DNA of 64,000 nt from Periconia sp. R9002. Its lineage: Eukaryota; Ascomycota; Dothideomycetes; Pleosporales; Periconiaceae. Under the pieces are notes generated by a model. It saw nothing but the letters and a program-made list of their open reading frames with translations. It did no database searches and was not told the DNA's origin. The translations under genes and the position numbers were made by a program. The stretch covers positions 62,001-126,000 of the forward strand of contig JAMAHW010000030.1 of the NCBI GenBank assembly GCA_023627715.1, read 5' to 3'. Positions 1-10,870 of this stretch are shown here, piece after piece. Within the stretch, counting starts at the first letter, position 1, and each line of letters begins with the position of its first letter.

Positions 1-198
1 GAGTTCAGCCTGGATTCGTTCGTATTGAATATTGTGCTGAGAGATACCACAGCGATGTTTGGACTACTTGCGTATCCTGCGCAGGGTGTCTATAAAAGCA
101 TGAAGAGTTTCGGAAAAGACAGCGTCGCACAGGATGTCAGGGCCAGAAAACTCGAAGTTCTGGAGCGCCGTTCGAACTCTCCGAGTAATTCCTACTAG
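1..198 (+). CDS. 3' end of a truncated gene; possible glycosyltransferase-28-like tail
   Basis: One frame is open from base 1 to a TAG at 196-198 and gives 65 residues, so this is the C-terminus of a gene that begins before the window. The tail has a short glycine/alanine-rich hydrophobic stretch ending in a YPAQGVYKS-type motif, then a charged end with a KLEVLERR segment. Tails of this style occur at the end of fungal sterol-glucosyltransferase-like (GT28) proteins, which often finish with a hydrophobic patch and an aromatic-Lys motif, but the fragment has no catalytic residues and I cannot confirm the family. It runs towards the convergent carboxypeptidase gene on the other strand, whose stop codon lies only 84 bp away. 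Confidence 0.4.
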   Translation, partial: EFSLDSFVLNIVLRDTTAMFGLLAYPAQGVYKSMKSFGKDSVAQDVRARKLEVLERRSNSPSNSY

Positions 199-282
199 CA
201 AAAATAGGAATGGAAGTTGGGATGATGGAGGTTCGCATTGAGAAGCGATAGATACAAGACTAACGACCTCAGAAAGGCTGTC

Positions 283-2069
283 TCACAATTTCCTAAAGAC
301 AGGATAAAGGTCCCCAACCTCCATTGGCACAATCCCAAAACTTACATAAGAATCGATGTTCTCTGGCTCAAGCGTGACAAAGGCAATTCCTGCGTTTTTC
401 TGCTTCGTCGACACAAAGAAACTCCCCTTCGGCAAGTCAATTCTTCTTGCCAAAGCTTCAACTGTCACAGTATTGAGAACATGCCCTTCATAATACGACC
501 TCGCCAATGACGAGGAGGTGACGTTATACACTTCCGCCTCTCCCGAGAAACCATTTTCAAGTGTCTCGACGTCCAAGCCAGAAATGCGGAGGCGCTCAGC
601 GAGATCGGACCATGCGCGTGGAATGATATAGCCTTCTGATCTAGATCGTGTGATGTTTGCGATTGCGGGAGTGGTGCTGGCGAATTTCACGGGCAGCTGT
701 ACGACGTTTCCGGTACGTCGGTCCACCATAGTCCACGTACGATCGCTGTACTCCGTATAATCAGTGACGACGATATCGTCCTTACTGTCCACGAACTCCT
801 CAATCGCAGCTTCCATAGTGTCGTAGACCTGTGCCTTGTTGTCGCGCGCCGTTTCGAGCACGCCGAGCACCATTCGCAAGCCAGCGAGCGTGCGGCGCTT
901 GAAGCTCTGATTCGCAATCCCGATTCCCCGGGTTTCAGTTAAAAACGTGATGCATTGAGTCAAGCCCATGGCGTTGCGTCCAATCTTCGCGTCGGTGCCG
1001 GCTTCGTCGAGCTGTACAGGATTACTGGATGAGGAGGACGTCATGTATTGTTCGCCACGAAGGCCTTTGGAGATCATGGATGAGTTGATTCCTGGGGCAA
1101 AGAGGGCTTCGCTGAGGTTCCGAATTGAGGGGTGAATGTTGAGATTCTGCCCTTGTTAGGTTCGAGGCCATGTAGTAGAAGAAACGAAAATATTTATTTA
1201 TGGTGTTAATGCGGACTGCTACTTACTTTGGCGGCACTATACATTCCATCCGCGGCATTGCTGTAATTCCCTGCAAAACGACTCGCAGCCCCGTACTCAT
1301 GTAAATCGACCGCGATATGGGGAACAAAAGAGCTGAAAAGCTCCTTGATATCCCGCGTCTGTTGGCGCATCAACTTGGTGTGGTCTCTATTCGGGTCGAA
1401 GTTCGTCGCTAATGTGCGCTGGAAATCTGCACAAAATGTCAGTACATACACTGAAATACTGCAGGAGGAGAATCGCACTCACAGTCATTTCCGTCGGGAT
1501 TGTACCTAGGCATAACAATGATGTCCAAGGCCTCGAGAAATCCCGCTGCCCATTCCTGGTCGGCATCTAAAGCACCTAGCAGTGCTAGCAAGGCTTCATC
1601 ACCAGCTGGCTCGTTACTGTGCACGCTTCCCTGTAACCATACTCTCAACTTCCCAGAGCTTGTCGCATTTTGCGAGGTTGATAGGTAGAGGTAAGGAAAA
1701 GGGCGCCCTTCCTCTGAAAGGAATTCAGCGGTGCGATAGGTCGCCCATGATGGATTCTTGGAGGCGATTCCCCGCACAAATCTGTCTAAATCATTCATGA
1801 GCTTCTTCCTATGAGTTTGTTTCAACATGCATACCCAAGGTTGCTTGACTGGTTGCCCCGTCCGAGCCATTGGACCACCCAGGCGCAAAACTGGCATTCG
1901 GCAAAAACGCAGGACTAAATAGCGTAACATTTGGCGCGGGAAAAGCACTCTGCTCGACTAAATCCGAATCAAGATTCACTCTCACATGGTTCTCGCCGTA
2001 CTTGGTTTGTGCGAAAGCGCAGCCACTCAATGCAACAGTCGCAATAACAATACCTGTAGCTGGAGCCAT
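283..2069 (-). CDS. Secreted M14-family zinc carboxypeptidase
   Basis: Predicted exons, 5' to 3' on the minus strand, are 2069-1835, 1785-1483, 1426-1227 and 1146-283 (533 residues). The three introns (49, 56 and 80 bp) have GT donors and TAG or CAG acceptors. The first 21 residues are a signal peptide ending in FAQ. The metallocarboxypeptidase zinc ligands are visible as the HSNE motif (His134, Glu137) and His222 in the DLHEYG segment; Glu317 in ETRG is the likely catalytic glutamate. The NPDG motif typical of M14 precedes the second intron. It should remove C-terminal residues from extracellular peptides. About 200 residues after the catalytic Glu are unassigned and may be a beta-sandwich-type appendage. 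Several N-glycosylation sequons support secretion. Confidence 0.88.
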
Positions 2070-2300
2070 GGTAGGAATAGTCCAATTGACAACTAGGAAA
2101 ATGCGCAGTCTCTAGAATCCGCGGTTGCTTCTCTTCTTATACTTTTCACGATTTCAGTATCCCGAGATTAAGAAAAAGCAGGTGTTGCATCATTCCAAGG
2201 CGCTACGGCGCTTCCATGCAGCCAAGAGTGGAGGAAATGTCTAGGCACCTTCCCATCGTGGCATTGGAACATGTTTACTATCTATTCATCGGTATTCTAG

Positions 2301-2482
2301 TGTGTAAATGTCTGGCCGATAAAAGAGAGCTTTCCTAGCCGTTAATAGAGAGTATATATCTATACTATACCTAATATAGAGACCAACACTTAGTAGTTTA
2401 ACTAGTAGATACCTACGCGAGTTATATAGCGAAATATACTAGAGGAGAAAAGAGGTTATCTAGTATCTTTATCTATTACCAT
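2301..2482. repeat. Dispersed repeat, copy 1 (AT-shifted)
   Basis: About 180 bp match a second direct-orientation copy at 8548-8726. Both begin with TGTGTAAATG and share blocks such as GTTAATAG, TATCTATACT and GTTTAACTAG. Most differences are transitions, and in most of them this copy carries A or T where the other has G or C, as expected from RIP. It lies in the intergenic stretch between the carboxypeptidase promoter (2070) and the membrane-protein stop (2643). It could be a solo LTR or a non-autonomous element; no clear target-site duplication or terminal inverted repeat was seen. Confidence 0.75.
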
Positions 2483-2642
2483 TTTTTATTTTGCTTTTTT
2501 TCGTTATTACAGTTATTATACAAGAATGGCCGTTCTGAGTCACATGTTTCGCACGGCAGAGAAATGTTACGTGTCGGTAGCCTCTGGCTGTTGCAACACA
2601 TTTATGGACTAACAACTGGTAATGCATTGTTTCTAATCTCGA

Positions 2643-4486
2643 TCATACCATATGTGGCATGTACTGTGACCACTGAACCACCTTGAACGCATCCTCTGGA
2701 AGATGAACCAAGCTAATGAAGCATTCAACCACAAGATACAACCTGGCAACCACATACAGCACTGAGATGGACAGAAACGCCGGCGAGGCAATAAGCATAA
2801 AGAAAAGCAAGGTCAGACCAGCCCATCGCTCACCAAAGCCTTCAATTGTAGAGCTCGCTAGCTCTATGAGCGGAATAACGATGCCAGAACCCGCAAGTAT
2901 GCACCCTGAGATGCGCCAAAGTAACTGCTCAATCTGGGTTGGGAACGGCGCATTCCAGGCTAGCAAATGTATCAGACCGTACACAAAGCCTGCGATGGCA
3001 AATCCGACGAGCATGGAGGTCGATCCGTACTTGATGGGAGCGCAGAGTATCCCACCCGGGTTGGAAGACTTCCATCCTGGCCAGTTTGACGCTACCCCAG
3101 GTGCGAATGCGGCATCCAATACATCCGCACCCTCCTTTGTAATGGCTTCGTGCGCTTCTTGCATAATCTGAAGATCTTGGTCCGTCAATTCGACGAAAGA
3201 GTCGCTTGCTTCAATGCGGATCTGCCAGTTGTCGAGGTAGCATGTGGTGGGTGTCGCCGTCACGTTTTTTATTTCTCCCTCACGTCCGGTCCTGTAGAAT
3301 TGTACCTCAAACTCGATTCGACGACCGTTGTCCAAGACTTTCACTCCTCTTTAGGCTCAATCAGCATCATTTCCATAGCGCATTGCGAATGATCACATAA
3401 TAGGATCGCTTACACGTCCTGCCTCCTTGGGAACAACTCCTTCCTAGGTACGTAATCGAAATCCACCCTAAGTGGCTCACGCGAAGAATTTCCAGAGCTA
3501 AACAGTCTCTTTCCAATTCGACGCGTTCTACCCTCACTGGATGCCATGAAAATATACGCCTGGAGAGGTCTCAAGTCCGGGCGCGATGGAATCAAAGTCG
3601 GTTGCTCGACGTCGAAGGGCTTATCCCACCAGAGCGCATAGATGCATATCGCGCAAATGCCATGTGCGATCGTGTTCAGTTCCAACAAGCATATGGGCAA
3701 GCCCTGCGCCAGTCGAACAATGCACTGCGAGCAAAACCAGAGTACTTGAAGACATACAATGGCTTTAGCTAAGTTGTTGGCCTTACTCTTGTCCTCGATT
3801 TGCGATCGGCTTCTGATAGCTATGCTTTCGGTTCCCTCTTCGCCACGTAGGAAATAGTCGACACCGTCTGGTTTCACGGAGTTGTACCCTTTCGTACCAT
3901 ACGGCGAACCGATCATAAATCCACCCATTAGCACGTAGAAGCTCTGGGTGTTCGTCCAGCTCGACTCTGCCTCTTCTTCTTTTTTGGTGTCTCCATGGAG
4001 GTTTTTCTACACCAAATTAGTGATCCATCCAAAATGAACAATGCAAACTTAACGATTTGTTGCTCCTGCGACTAGGAAAAAGGACCTCACCCCCATCACG
4101 GCATTGCGAAGCCTCTGGCCGAGAGTAAGAGCAGGAGGCTGGCCGAGGAGACGGCGTACCCGGGTCGTAAGCTCAGTGGCATCTTGTCGTTGTTGGAAAG
4201 CGGTCCACACTATCTAACAAGATGGTCAGTTGATGTTGCAGTTTATCAACGCCTCTTGACATACGACTTCAGGCGCAAATATACCCATGGCCAACCATCC
4301 AACTTTGATCATAAACTTTTTGACTCTTCGTCCTCGCTCGGGAATGTTTAGGTGAATCGCGGTCCAGATACAAAGAAGCATTGTCGTCAAACATGACGAC
4401 AGAATCCCAAAGCTGCCCCTGTAATTTGGCTCTGCTCTCCATACTGCTGACACATTCGCTGGATGCTCTCCAAATGGCGAGACCAT
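2643..4486 (-). CDS. Fungal multi-pass integral membrane protein of unknown function
   Basis: Exons on the minus strand are 4486-4265 (5' limit uncertain), 4213-4091, 4006-3414 and 3348-2643. With the internal ATG at 4486 the protein is 547 residues. The RGSFGILSSCL...LCIWTAIHLNIP segment, the APEVV helix and the later GLPICLLE...ALWWDKP block match a large family of fungal membrane proteins of unknown function. At least five or six hydrophobic segments are visible, including a C-terminal group. Members usually have an N-terminal signal peptide before the first conserved block; I could not find a convincing upstream exon in 4487-5040, so the start is provisional. The last intron uses an AAG acceptor, the others TAG. 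The family is often expanded and adjacent to accessory DNA, as here. Confidence 0.72.
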
Positions 4487-5671
4487 GGCTGAATGGACCG
4501 GAAGTGCGCAAGCCCGATGTTGTTGAAATCGCTCTCGAGGTTAGATGTCAATTATGAGAAGAAAGTCTTTCCGGAGGGGAATGCTGAATTTAGTTTTGGA
4601 GGTTCGAGACTGCATTTGGCCGACACAGCCATAATTGTGGCTTGGGTCAGCTGCATGTTGGCCAGCGGTAGGCGAGCTGAGGCTGGCCACAACATCATCC
4701 GATTGGGATCCACGATAACCTCGCCGAGGTCCCGAAGGCTGATTTTAAAGGCACCGCTCGCAGTATTTTAGCACGCATTTTGACCCTAGTCTCTGGATTT
4801 CCGGACTTGTTTGGCTCAACATCATCAGCCCATGAGGGCTGGACGGGTAGGGCGTGCGAACGTTGAATGTCTCGAAGTGATCTCTCCGACAACGATGAAG
4901 AATTTCGGTAGTCCAGTAAAATCGATACGCCTTTTTCCTTCGAATATAGCAATTGTAGACGTAATGAGTTTTGGGAGGAGGAAAGCTTAAATCTCTAGGG
5001 CTAGAAGAGGACGCGCATGATGCGATTTGGAATCTCAATTGGCGCTCCGGAGTAATTCCTTTGAGATAGCGGCCTGCTCTTTAAAACTCTTCCCAAACTC
5101 CAATTCGTCCGCACAGCGCCGCCTTCTGCCACTCAAGTTTACGCATCCATGCTATAACTATATTCGAATTCAGTGCGCTAAGAGCTAAGAGAACCACATC
5201 TACAATAATACTGGGACGATGGCCGTTGTTTCCCTCGCGCAAATGGTAAATTCGAGCGATGGCTCCAATCTCTACCGATTCACACCATAAGTAATTCTAC
5301 CTTCATCGGCTCCTTTGTCAAAAGTCATCTACCGTTATTCCCATCTTACTTAGTTTCATAACGGCACATTGGATTAGTCCTATGGACTTACCCAACGGCC
5401 TCCTCAACCTCCCCTAATAATCCGAATGTCAGCGAGACCACAGCTGCGACCGTCCCGAAGACCATGAGCGTCGTGGCCTACCGACTGATCAAGCACACCG
5501 AGCACAATAAGCGAGAAATATTCTCTTGATACAAACCCGTTTCATTAGTGGAAGGAGAAGCACTGCAAACGCTGGGACCTATATAATTGACAAATATAAC
5601 ACTACGACGACATCCTACGCCTAAGCAAGCAATCGCCGACCAAGACACACGCACCAGATGGCTATCCAAGG
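4487..5671. other. Intergenic region without a supported gene
   Basis: Several overlapping reading frames of 60-100 codons are present, but none has family-like sequence or a plausible splice structure. The 5' exon of the membrane-protein gene may be hidden in 4490-4780. Nothing else is recognised. Confidence 0.5.
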
Positions 5672-6260
5672 ATGTTAATACTACACGCTATGTCCCCCGC
5701 AGCGAGAAAATCAAGTAATTGCTCACTCGTCAACTACAGAAACTCGAAGAAGGGTGGCCAAATCACGCCAGTGATGCGCAGCAAATCACAAAAGCTATTC
5801 ATTCTTCCCCGCGAACAGCGCGAGCAGATACAAAACTACCTCTACAGGTGGTCCACTCCTCCCCGGCTTGCCTGTTCCAACAACAACCCGCGCCGCTGGA
5901 AGTCTCTCCTTGGGTCCGTTGTTCCGCTAGATCCGTTCTTCGATCTCAACGCCTCAGTCGTAGACCCTGCGATTGCTGCAGAAGCCGCATAGGTACTATA
6001 CGAACCCAATCTCTTCGATATCTCCATTTGCATCAGCTATTTCAACAGCAACACCGACTACATTTCAGCCTTCTTGTGGGCCGAGCGCTTCGGTAGCGAT
6101 ATGGTGCCTGGAGACATAATACGCCACCTGCATATCAGACTTCCCGCACAATAAGCGTACCTGGCGCTCTCAGACCAAGACTTTGAGTGCACGGAACACT
6201 GCCACAGTAGAGGGTTGGAACAGACCCATCAGTGTGAGAATTCGTTTCGCAAGCATGCTT
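5672..6260 (+). pseudogene. Decayed gene relic with in-frame stops
   Basis: One frame stays protein-like for roughly 190 codons. It includes an FILPREQREQIQNYLYRW-type segment, reminiscent of the opening of fungal F-box/2EXR-like proteins, and a later VLYEPNLFDISI...FLWAERFGSD segment. It is interrupted by TAG at 5990-5992 and then by TAA and TGA. TAG can arise from CAG by a C-to-T change, and the neighbouring DNA shows other RIP-like decay. The product of the ancestor is not firmly identified. It is probably no longer functional. A missed intron is an alternative explanation for the first stop, but not easily for all of them. Confidence 0.5.
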
Positions 6261-6539
6261 GAGATGAAGAGCTTCAGGGTTGCAGCCGTCGGGTTTAGAC
6301 AGTGAAACACTTATGCTCCCGATTTCCGCGAGGTCTTGTCTGTGTTTGCTATCCTTCTGGATAGAGGTGTTGCGATTGATGTCGTTGCGTCTGGGAGCCA
6401 AAGTCTGGGCGGTTCGAGACCTGACGATGTGCTAATGAAGAGAACGATGGCAGAGCATCATGCATAGCTTTCACAAGCAGAATGGATGGACAAGAGAAGG
6501 GCATTGGTCGAGGCTATGGCGAAGATCGATGCGATTCGG

Positions 6540-7536
6540 GCCGCTCTAGAGTTCAGATGTGAGAGCTAGCCAACAAATCGAGTCGAAAGAATATTTGTGC
6601 ACCGGCTACCGTTCAACGGTGAAACATTTACCCTCACATACTTACTAAAGACGCTTAATGAAACTGATATTAAGTTTAACGTACAATACGGCGGCTAGGG
6701 ATCTGCGTCCTCCTAAGGCGTACTAATTAGTATGTCTATATTTGATGGATTTGTGTTTAATAAAGAGGAAGAGTATGTGACTATAGACGCGGGGTAGCTG
6801 TGGAGGTATATGGATGCGAAGGTTAAGGAGTTTGCGCTAGGGTATTTAGGTGAGTTTATTTAATGGTACGAGTAAGAGGGCTGAACTGAGTGCTAATAAC
6901 AAGTAGTTGTTAGTATAAGATGCACGTACGTTAGAGTTGGCGGCAGCACGCTCTAAGGAGGCGTGTTATAGATGTCCTTAGAGTACGGTTTGGTAAGTGA
7001 TCCACAGAATATGCTAGACGTATAGATTATTTTAATAGACGGCTTTATTTTCTAGGCCTCTACTAATCTAGAACTCCTTTAAGCTCTCTACAGCGGAGGC
7101 GGACGTTTTAGTATAGTTATAGTGTTTAAGTTCCGCGGGTATAAGTACCTATAGAAAGTATACAGCAGACTTATTCTATATCTAAGAGAAGTGCTAGAAG
7201 AGTTATTAAAGAGAGTTGTAGAGTTTACGGCTAAAAATATAGACCTAAAGGTAGCAATGTTATTCTACTATTTAGACTTAATGTAGGGTGCATTTATAGG
7301 GAAGCCGCTATCTCTAGGGCTAGGCCTGTTGGTGTATGATGCGCATAGTGAAGAGCATAGAAAGAATAAGGCATTTAAGTGGGCGTTAGAGATCCCCAGC
7401 ACGACTGATATAACTATAGGAATAAGCTATAGGTAGGTTAATTAGCTTAGTGGTGAGTCTGTTTTGCAAAACCCTAACTAATAGAGACTAATAGGGAACA
7501 GACAACCTTGAAGTGATTAGAGGCTAGATAAACTAA
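6540..7536. repeat. AT-rich decayed relic, possible RIP-inactivated mobile element
   Basis: The stretch is rich in TA dinucleotides and TAG/TAA triplets. Short runs in some frames still look like coding sequence broken by TAG, consistent with an older coding element inactivated by C-to-T changes. No transposase motif, LTR or terminal inverted repeat could be recognised. Its right edge abuts the preserved part of an FAD-oxidoreductase gene, as if this DNA had replaced that gene's 5' part. Confidence 0.45.
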
Positions 7537-8032
7537 ATGATGACGGTAGTGGTGATACCTACTATCACCGAAGAGCTGATCAAGCGGACCTGGGAATGGT
7601 TCGATGACAGCCTAGCCTTGGAGCCTAGAATGGCTGCGGGGACCTTCGTGCTGATTGAGATAATGTAGAAGGAGGCTTTTAACACCGTCAAGGACCGTAC
7701 AGCGACCGGCTATCCGAGACCAAATGGCCGGCACATTCTGCAGCTTGGGACTGGTGGTCTTAATGGATGTACACCAGAAGCGCACAAGCTAGCTGTTGAA
7801 AGACTGGCAGCAGGCGGGAAGGAGATTTGTGAGAGGTACTCGAGTGGGGACTGTCTTCCAAGAGACTTTGAGGAGTTCTATGATTCCGTTGAGGTTAGAT
7901 CAACACCATCATACTCTATGAAGAGATCGCTGACAATGGAGACAGATGTTCGGAGAGAACGTGGAAAAGCTGCGCGCAATCAAGAAGCGCGTGGAACCCA
8001 AGAATAGAATTCGAGGTGCTTACGATCTGTAG
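7537..8032 (+). pseudogene. 3' remnant of a BBE-like FAD-linked oxidoreductase
   Basis: From about 7537 the DNA returns to normal composition and encodes about 140 residues resembling the C-terminal part of berberine-bridge-type FAD oxidoreductases. Visible blocks are TEELIKRTWEWFDDSLAL, RPNGRHILQLGTG and, after a likely 52-bp intron (7897-7948 region, CTGAC branch site, CAG acceptor), the ending GENVEKLRAIKKRVEPKNR before TAG at 8030-8032. An in-frame TAG at 7666-7668 sits where family members commonly have Gln after a hydrophobic LIE-M segment. The FAD-binding N-terminal half is absent. The fragment is therefore truncated and carries a nonsense codon. Family members act on varied alcohols, sugars or secondary metabolites; the original substrate cannot be told. 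Confidence 0.7.
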
Positions 8033-8356
8033 CGACGCCAGAGGAACAAGAAAAAAAATAAGTGGGATTCGCAAGCTTCATCGGTCGGAGTTGTAGGGAA
8101 GAGTGAACAGGTAGAAAGCGCTTTCCGTCGGAGAACAAGGCGGATAAGTTGTGCCTAGCATAGCGTAATCTGATTGGTCCGATATCGCTGCTGCTCAATG
8201 TGGAACTGCATATGAACCTTAACCTTGACACAAGATTCATGAAACCGAATTCTCCAAATTCCCAAATTCATCGCCAGTCGCTGCATCTTTCCATATCCAG
8301 TTTGAACTTCAAAGCCCAATAACGAGCAGGATATAAGCCAACACCAACCCTTCACA

Positions 8357-8539
8357 ATGGCCCACCACGACCCCATAACAGACGCAAAAGCCCAAGAAGC
8401 AACCCGCAACTTCACCTTCCGACCCGATACAACGGAAGACATTCCCGCCCTCCAAACGATGATCGAAGAATCCCTCCGTGTACTAGGCTCAACACACTAC
8501 ACGCCCGCCGAACTAGACGGTTCAATGTCGTTTTATTAA
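8357..8539 (+). pseudogene. N-terminal fragment of a GNAT-type acetyltransferase
   Basis: An ATG at 8357 opens about 56 residues that resemble the start of small GNAT N-acetyltransferases: an RPDTTEDIPALQTMIEES block (beta1-alpha1) followed by STHYTPAELDGSM. The similarity ends at about 8525. The frame then runs into AT-rich DNA and stops at 8537-8539, just before the dispersed repeat at 8548. No acetyl-CoA-binding Q/RxxGxG/A motif is found downstream before the next gene. The gene was probably cut by insertion or rearrangement at the repeat and its 3' part lost. Confidence 0.6.
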
Positions 8540-8547
8540 TATTTAGG

Positions 8548-8726
8548 TGTGTAAATGTCTTATTAATAAAGAGGAGTTTGTCCGACCGTTAATAGAAAGT
8601 ACGTATCTATACTGTACCTAATGTGGAGCTGAACACTTGGTGGTTTAACTAGTGGCTACCCACACGAGTCATGCAGCGAATAAACTAGAGAAAAAAGGTG
8701 AAACGGGTTCTTTGTCTATTGCCGAT
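8548..8726. repeat. Dispersed repeat, copy 2 (less mutated)
   Basis: This is the direct-orientation partner of the copy at 2301-2482. It starts with TGTGTAAATG immediately after the truncated acetyltransferase frame and ends near CTATTGCCGAT. It retains more G and C than copy 1. Its position at the break of the acetyltransferase marks it as the likely cause or scar of that break. Confidence 0.75.
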
Positions 8727-9137
8727 ATCTAGGTTCTATTTGCCATAACAATCTAATAAAGAAATAAGGCAGAATAGACTATACTGTATCACTCGTAGGC
8801 TGGGGAATTCTGAGAATGCTATAGGAAAAAAAAAATTCATTTGCGAGTGTATTGCGATTTCTAGCACAGAGCTTCTCGAAAATGTATAATATTGATAGTC
8901 GCACACCTGATAGATTCTGCAGCGCAGATAGTGGAACGCGTTCAAAAACGTCCCTAACTTCACAGATATGGATTACATTGTGCGATATTTAACATTCTTG
9001 GCTTTATTCAACCACCTTTAATTTTGTAGCTTCGCGTTGCGCTATTCACCAAAGTCTATGAATCGATGGATAACCAAGTTCAATCCAAGTGCTGGACTGG
9101 GACAATTCAAAATTACGATTACTTTCAAAGTAACCCT
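8727..9137. other. Intergenic, 3' flank of the alpha-galactosidase gene
   Basis: AT-rich sequence with a poly-A run near 8826. It presumably contains the 3' untranslated region of the minus-strand GH27 gene. No gene is seen. Confidence 0.4.
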
Positions 9138-10870
9138 TTACTCGAACAACTCAAGTCCTACAAGGTCCGGCGCTAATGTGTTACCCGCTGAGCTGAACAC
9201 AACCTCGTTTCCATTCCCGGTTTTGAAACCATCCAGCTCGACCATCAACCTGCCTGTCTCAAACCAGTTTCCACCAGATAGAGGGAAAGCCCATCTTTTT
9301 GCTCTCCCTCCATTCACAGCTATCGTCATGTTTCTTGTATTGGTCCCCCAACCCCATGCCGTTGTGAAAGCATAGTCATAATTAATATAATCTATTCCAA
9401 CGAGTTTTTTCCCGGACGTCTTGGAAGACACATCTCTGATAGTAACGTTTGAATTTTGTCCGATATTGCCCACTTTGCGTTGCACCGGTAAACAACTTCC
9501 AGATGGACAGGAAACGATGTTAGTTGATCCATGGAGAACTCCATTGGCTGCTTCATGATACCCGGAAGGGACAGAACCATTAGTGCTGCTTGTAATGTTA
9601 GAGAGAACCCAGAGCTTCATCTCATGGCCGGCGAGGCCAATTTTCTGAACACCAGATATGGCATCTGTATCTTTGGCCGCCCAAGCATCTCTTTTGTTCG
9701 CGGTGGAAATGTTGAGGTTCTTCAAGTCAAATTCGACTGTTTGAGACGAATTTCTCCAATTCGCAATACCTAACACCTTTCGCGAGCCCGACAAGTCGCC
9801 CATCCATATGTCGAACTCTTCCTCAGTGAAGCGCTGGACAAGCTGGGCTTGCTTAGCTAATGGGTCTTGGTTGATTGCAATAGCCTCTTTATTCGACAAA
9901 ATAGCCAACGAAGAGTTTGGAAGGTGCCTGTCCAGAATACCCCCGATCATGAGTGGGGATTTGTTAATTGCCCACATTCCAAAATGGAAGCGTTCTTCCT
10001 CGGCAGAAAGGACGTTAAGTCCTACAAGCAGCATGTCCATATCAGGAAAGGCTCCAGATCTGGTATTCCTGTAATACGGAACTACTTGGTTTGTGATACG
10101 CCAGATACTGCGCCAAGCGTTGTAGATGTCATTACTCATTCTCCACGTATTGCCAATTTCGGACGCCCTTGTAAGTCGGGTTAGTTTCCAATGGCATGTA
10201 GTATTTTGGTCATCTCACCAGCTACCAACATTCTCTCCAATACCCCATTGGCAAATGAAGTACTGTATGCCCCTTTCCACTCCGTCTAAGCTCTTTGCCA
10301 TCTTCTGGAATCGAGTTGGGGACTGTGATTCTGCAGAACTCGAGTCTACCATTTCTGTTTGAGATGTTGAATAACAGTTGTCATATCTGTATATGCAATC
10401 AGCATGATGTGGTTCCGGCAACAAAATAGGCATTACTTTAGTGTGTCGCCTCCCCAGTCCGAGAACGATTTCGCATCTATAGCTTCATAGCCCAGCGAAG
10501 CCGGTAAGTCTGTTGAACCGCACTGTAGGTACCCAGCACCCGAATAAAGCCCAAACTTCAAGCCCAGTCCGTGGAGATAATCTCCCAATGCTTTCCCTCC
10601 CGAGGGGAACAGAGTCGCATTCCACTGCATGCGCTGTTGGCTATCTCGCGTTCGCGCGTTCCATCCGCAATCCGGGGTCACAATCGTGTAACCAATGTCT
10701 TTCAGACCTAAATTGACGAGACCTTGCGCGTTGAGTTTGACTTTGTCTTCCGAAGGGTTGCAATTGTAGGCGTTGTAAGTATTCCACCCCATGGGTGGCG
10801 TAGGAGACTTTACATTTTTGGCGTTAATGAAATCCGCCAGCACCGGTAATAGTAGAAATTGAAGCAACAT
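9138..10870 (-). CDS. Secreted GH27 alpha-galactosidase with C-terminal CBM35-like domain
   Basis: Exons on the minus strand are 10870-10437, 10386-10219 and 10167-9138 (543 residues). The 50- and 51-bp introns have CAG and AAG acceptors. A signal peptide precedes the GH27 start, PPMGWNTYNAYNC. The nucleophile is Asp147 in the KYDNCY motif and the acid/base is Asp214 in the RMSND motif, both exactly as in clan GH-D. About 130 C-terminal residues, starting near GYHEAANG and containing YINYDYA...WGWGTNTRNM, look like the CBM35-type module attached to some fungal GH27 enzymes. It should release terminal alpha-galactose from galactomannan or raffinose-type sugars outside the cell. It is followed upstream, on the same strand, by a transporter gene and so may belong to a utilisation cluster. 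Confidence 0.92.

Noticed and set aside
2301..8726. The two repeat copies as LTRs of one intact 6.4-kb retrotransposon
   Set aside because: The interval contains a normal host-like membrane-protein gene and gene relics, with no reverse transcriptase, integrase or protease motif, so a single LTR element is not supported.
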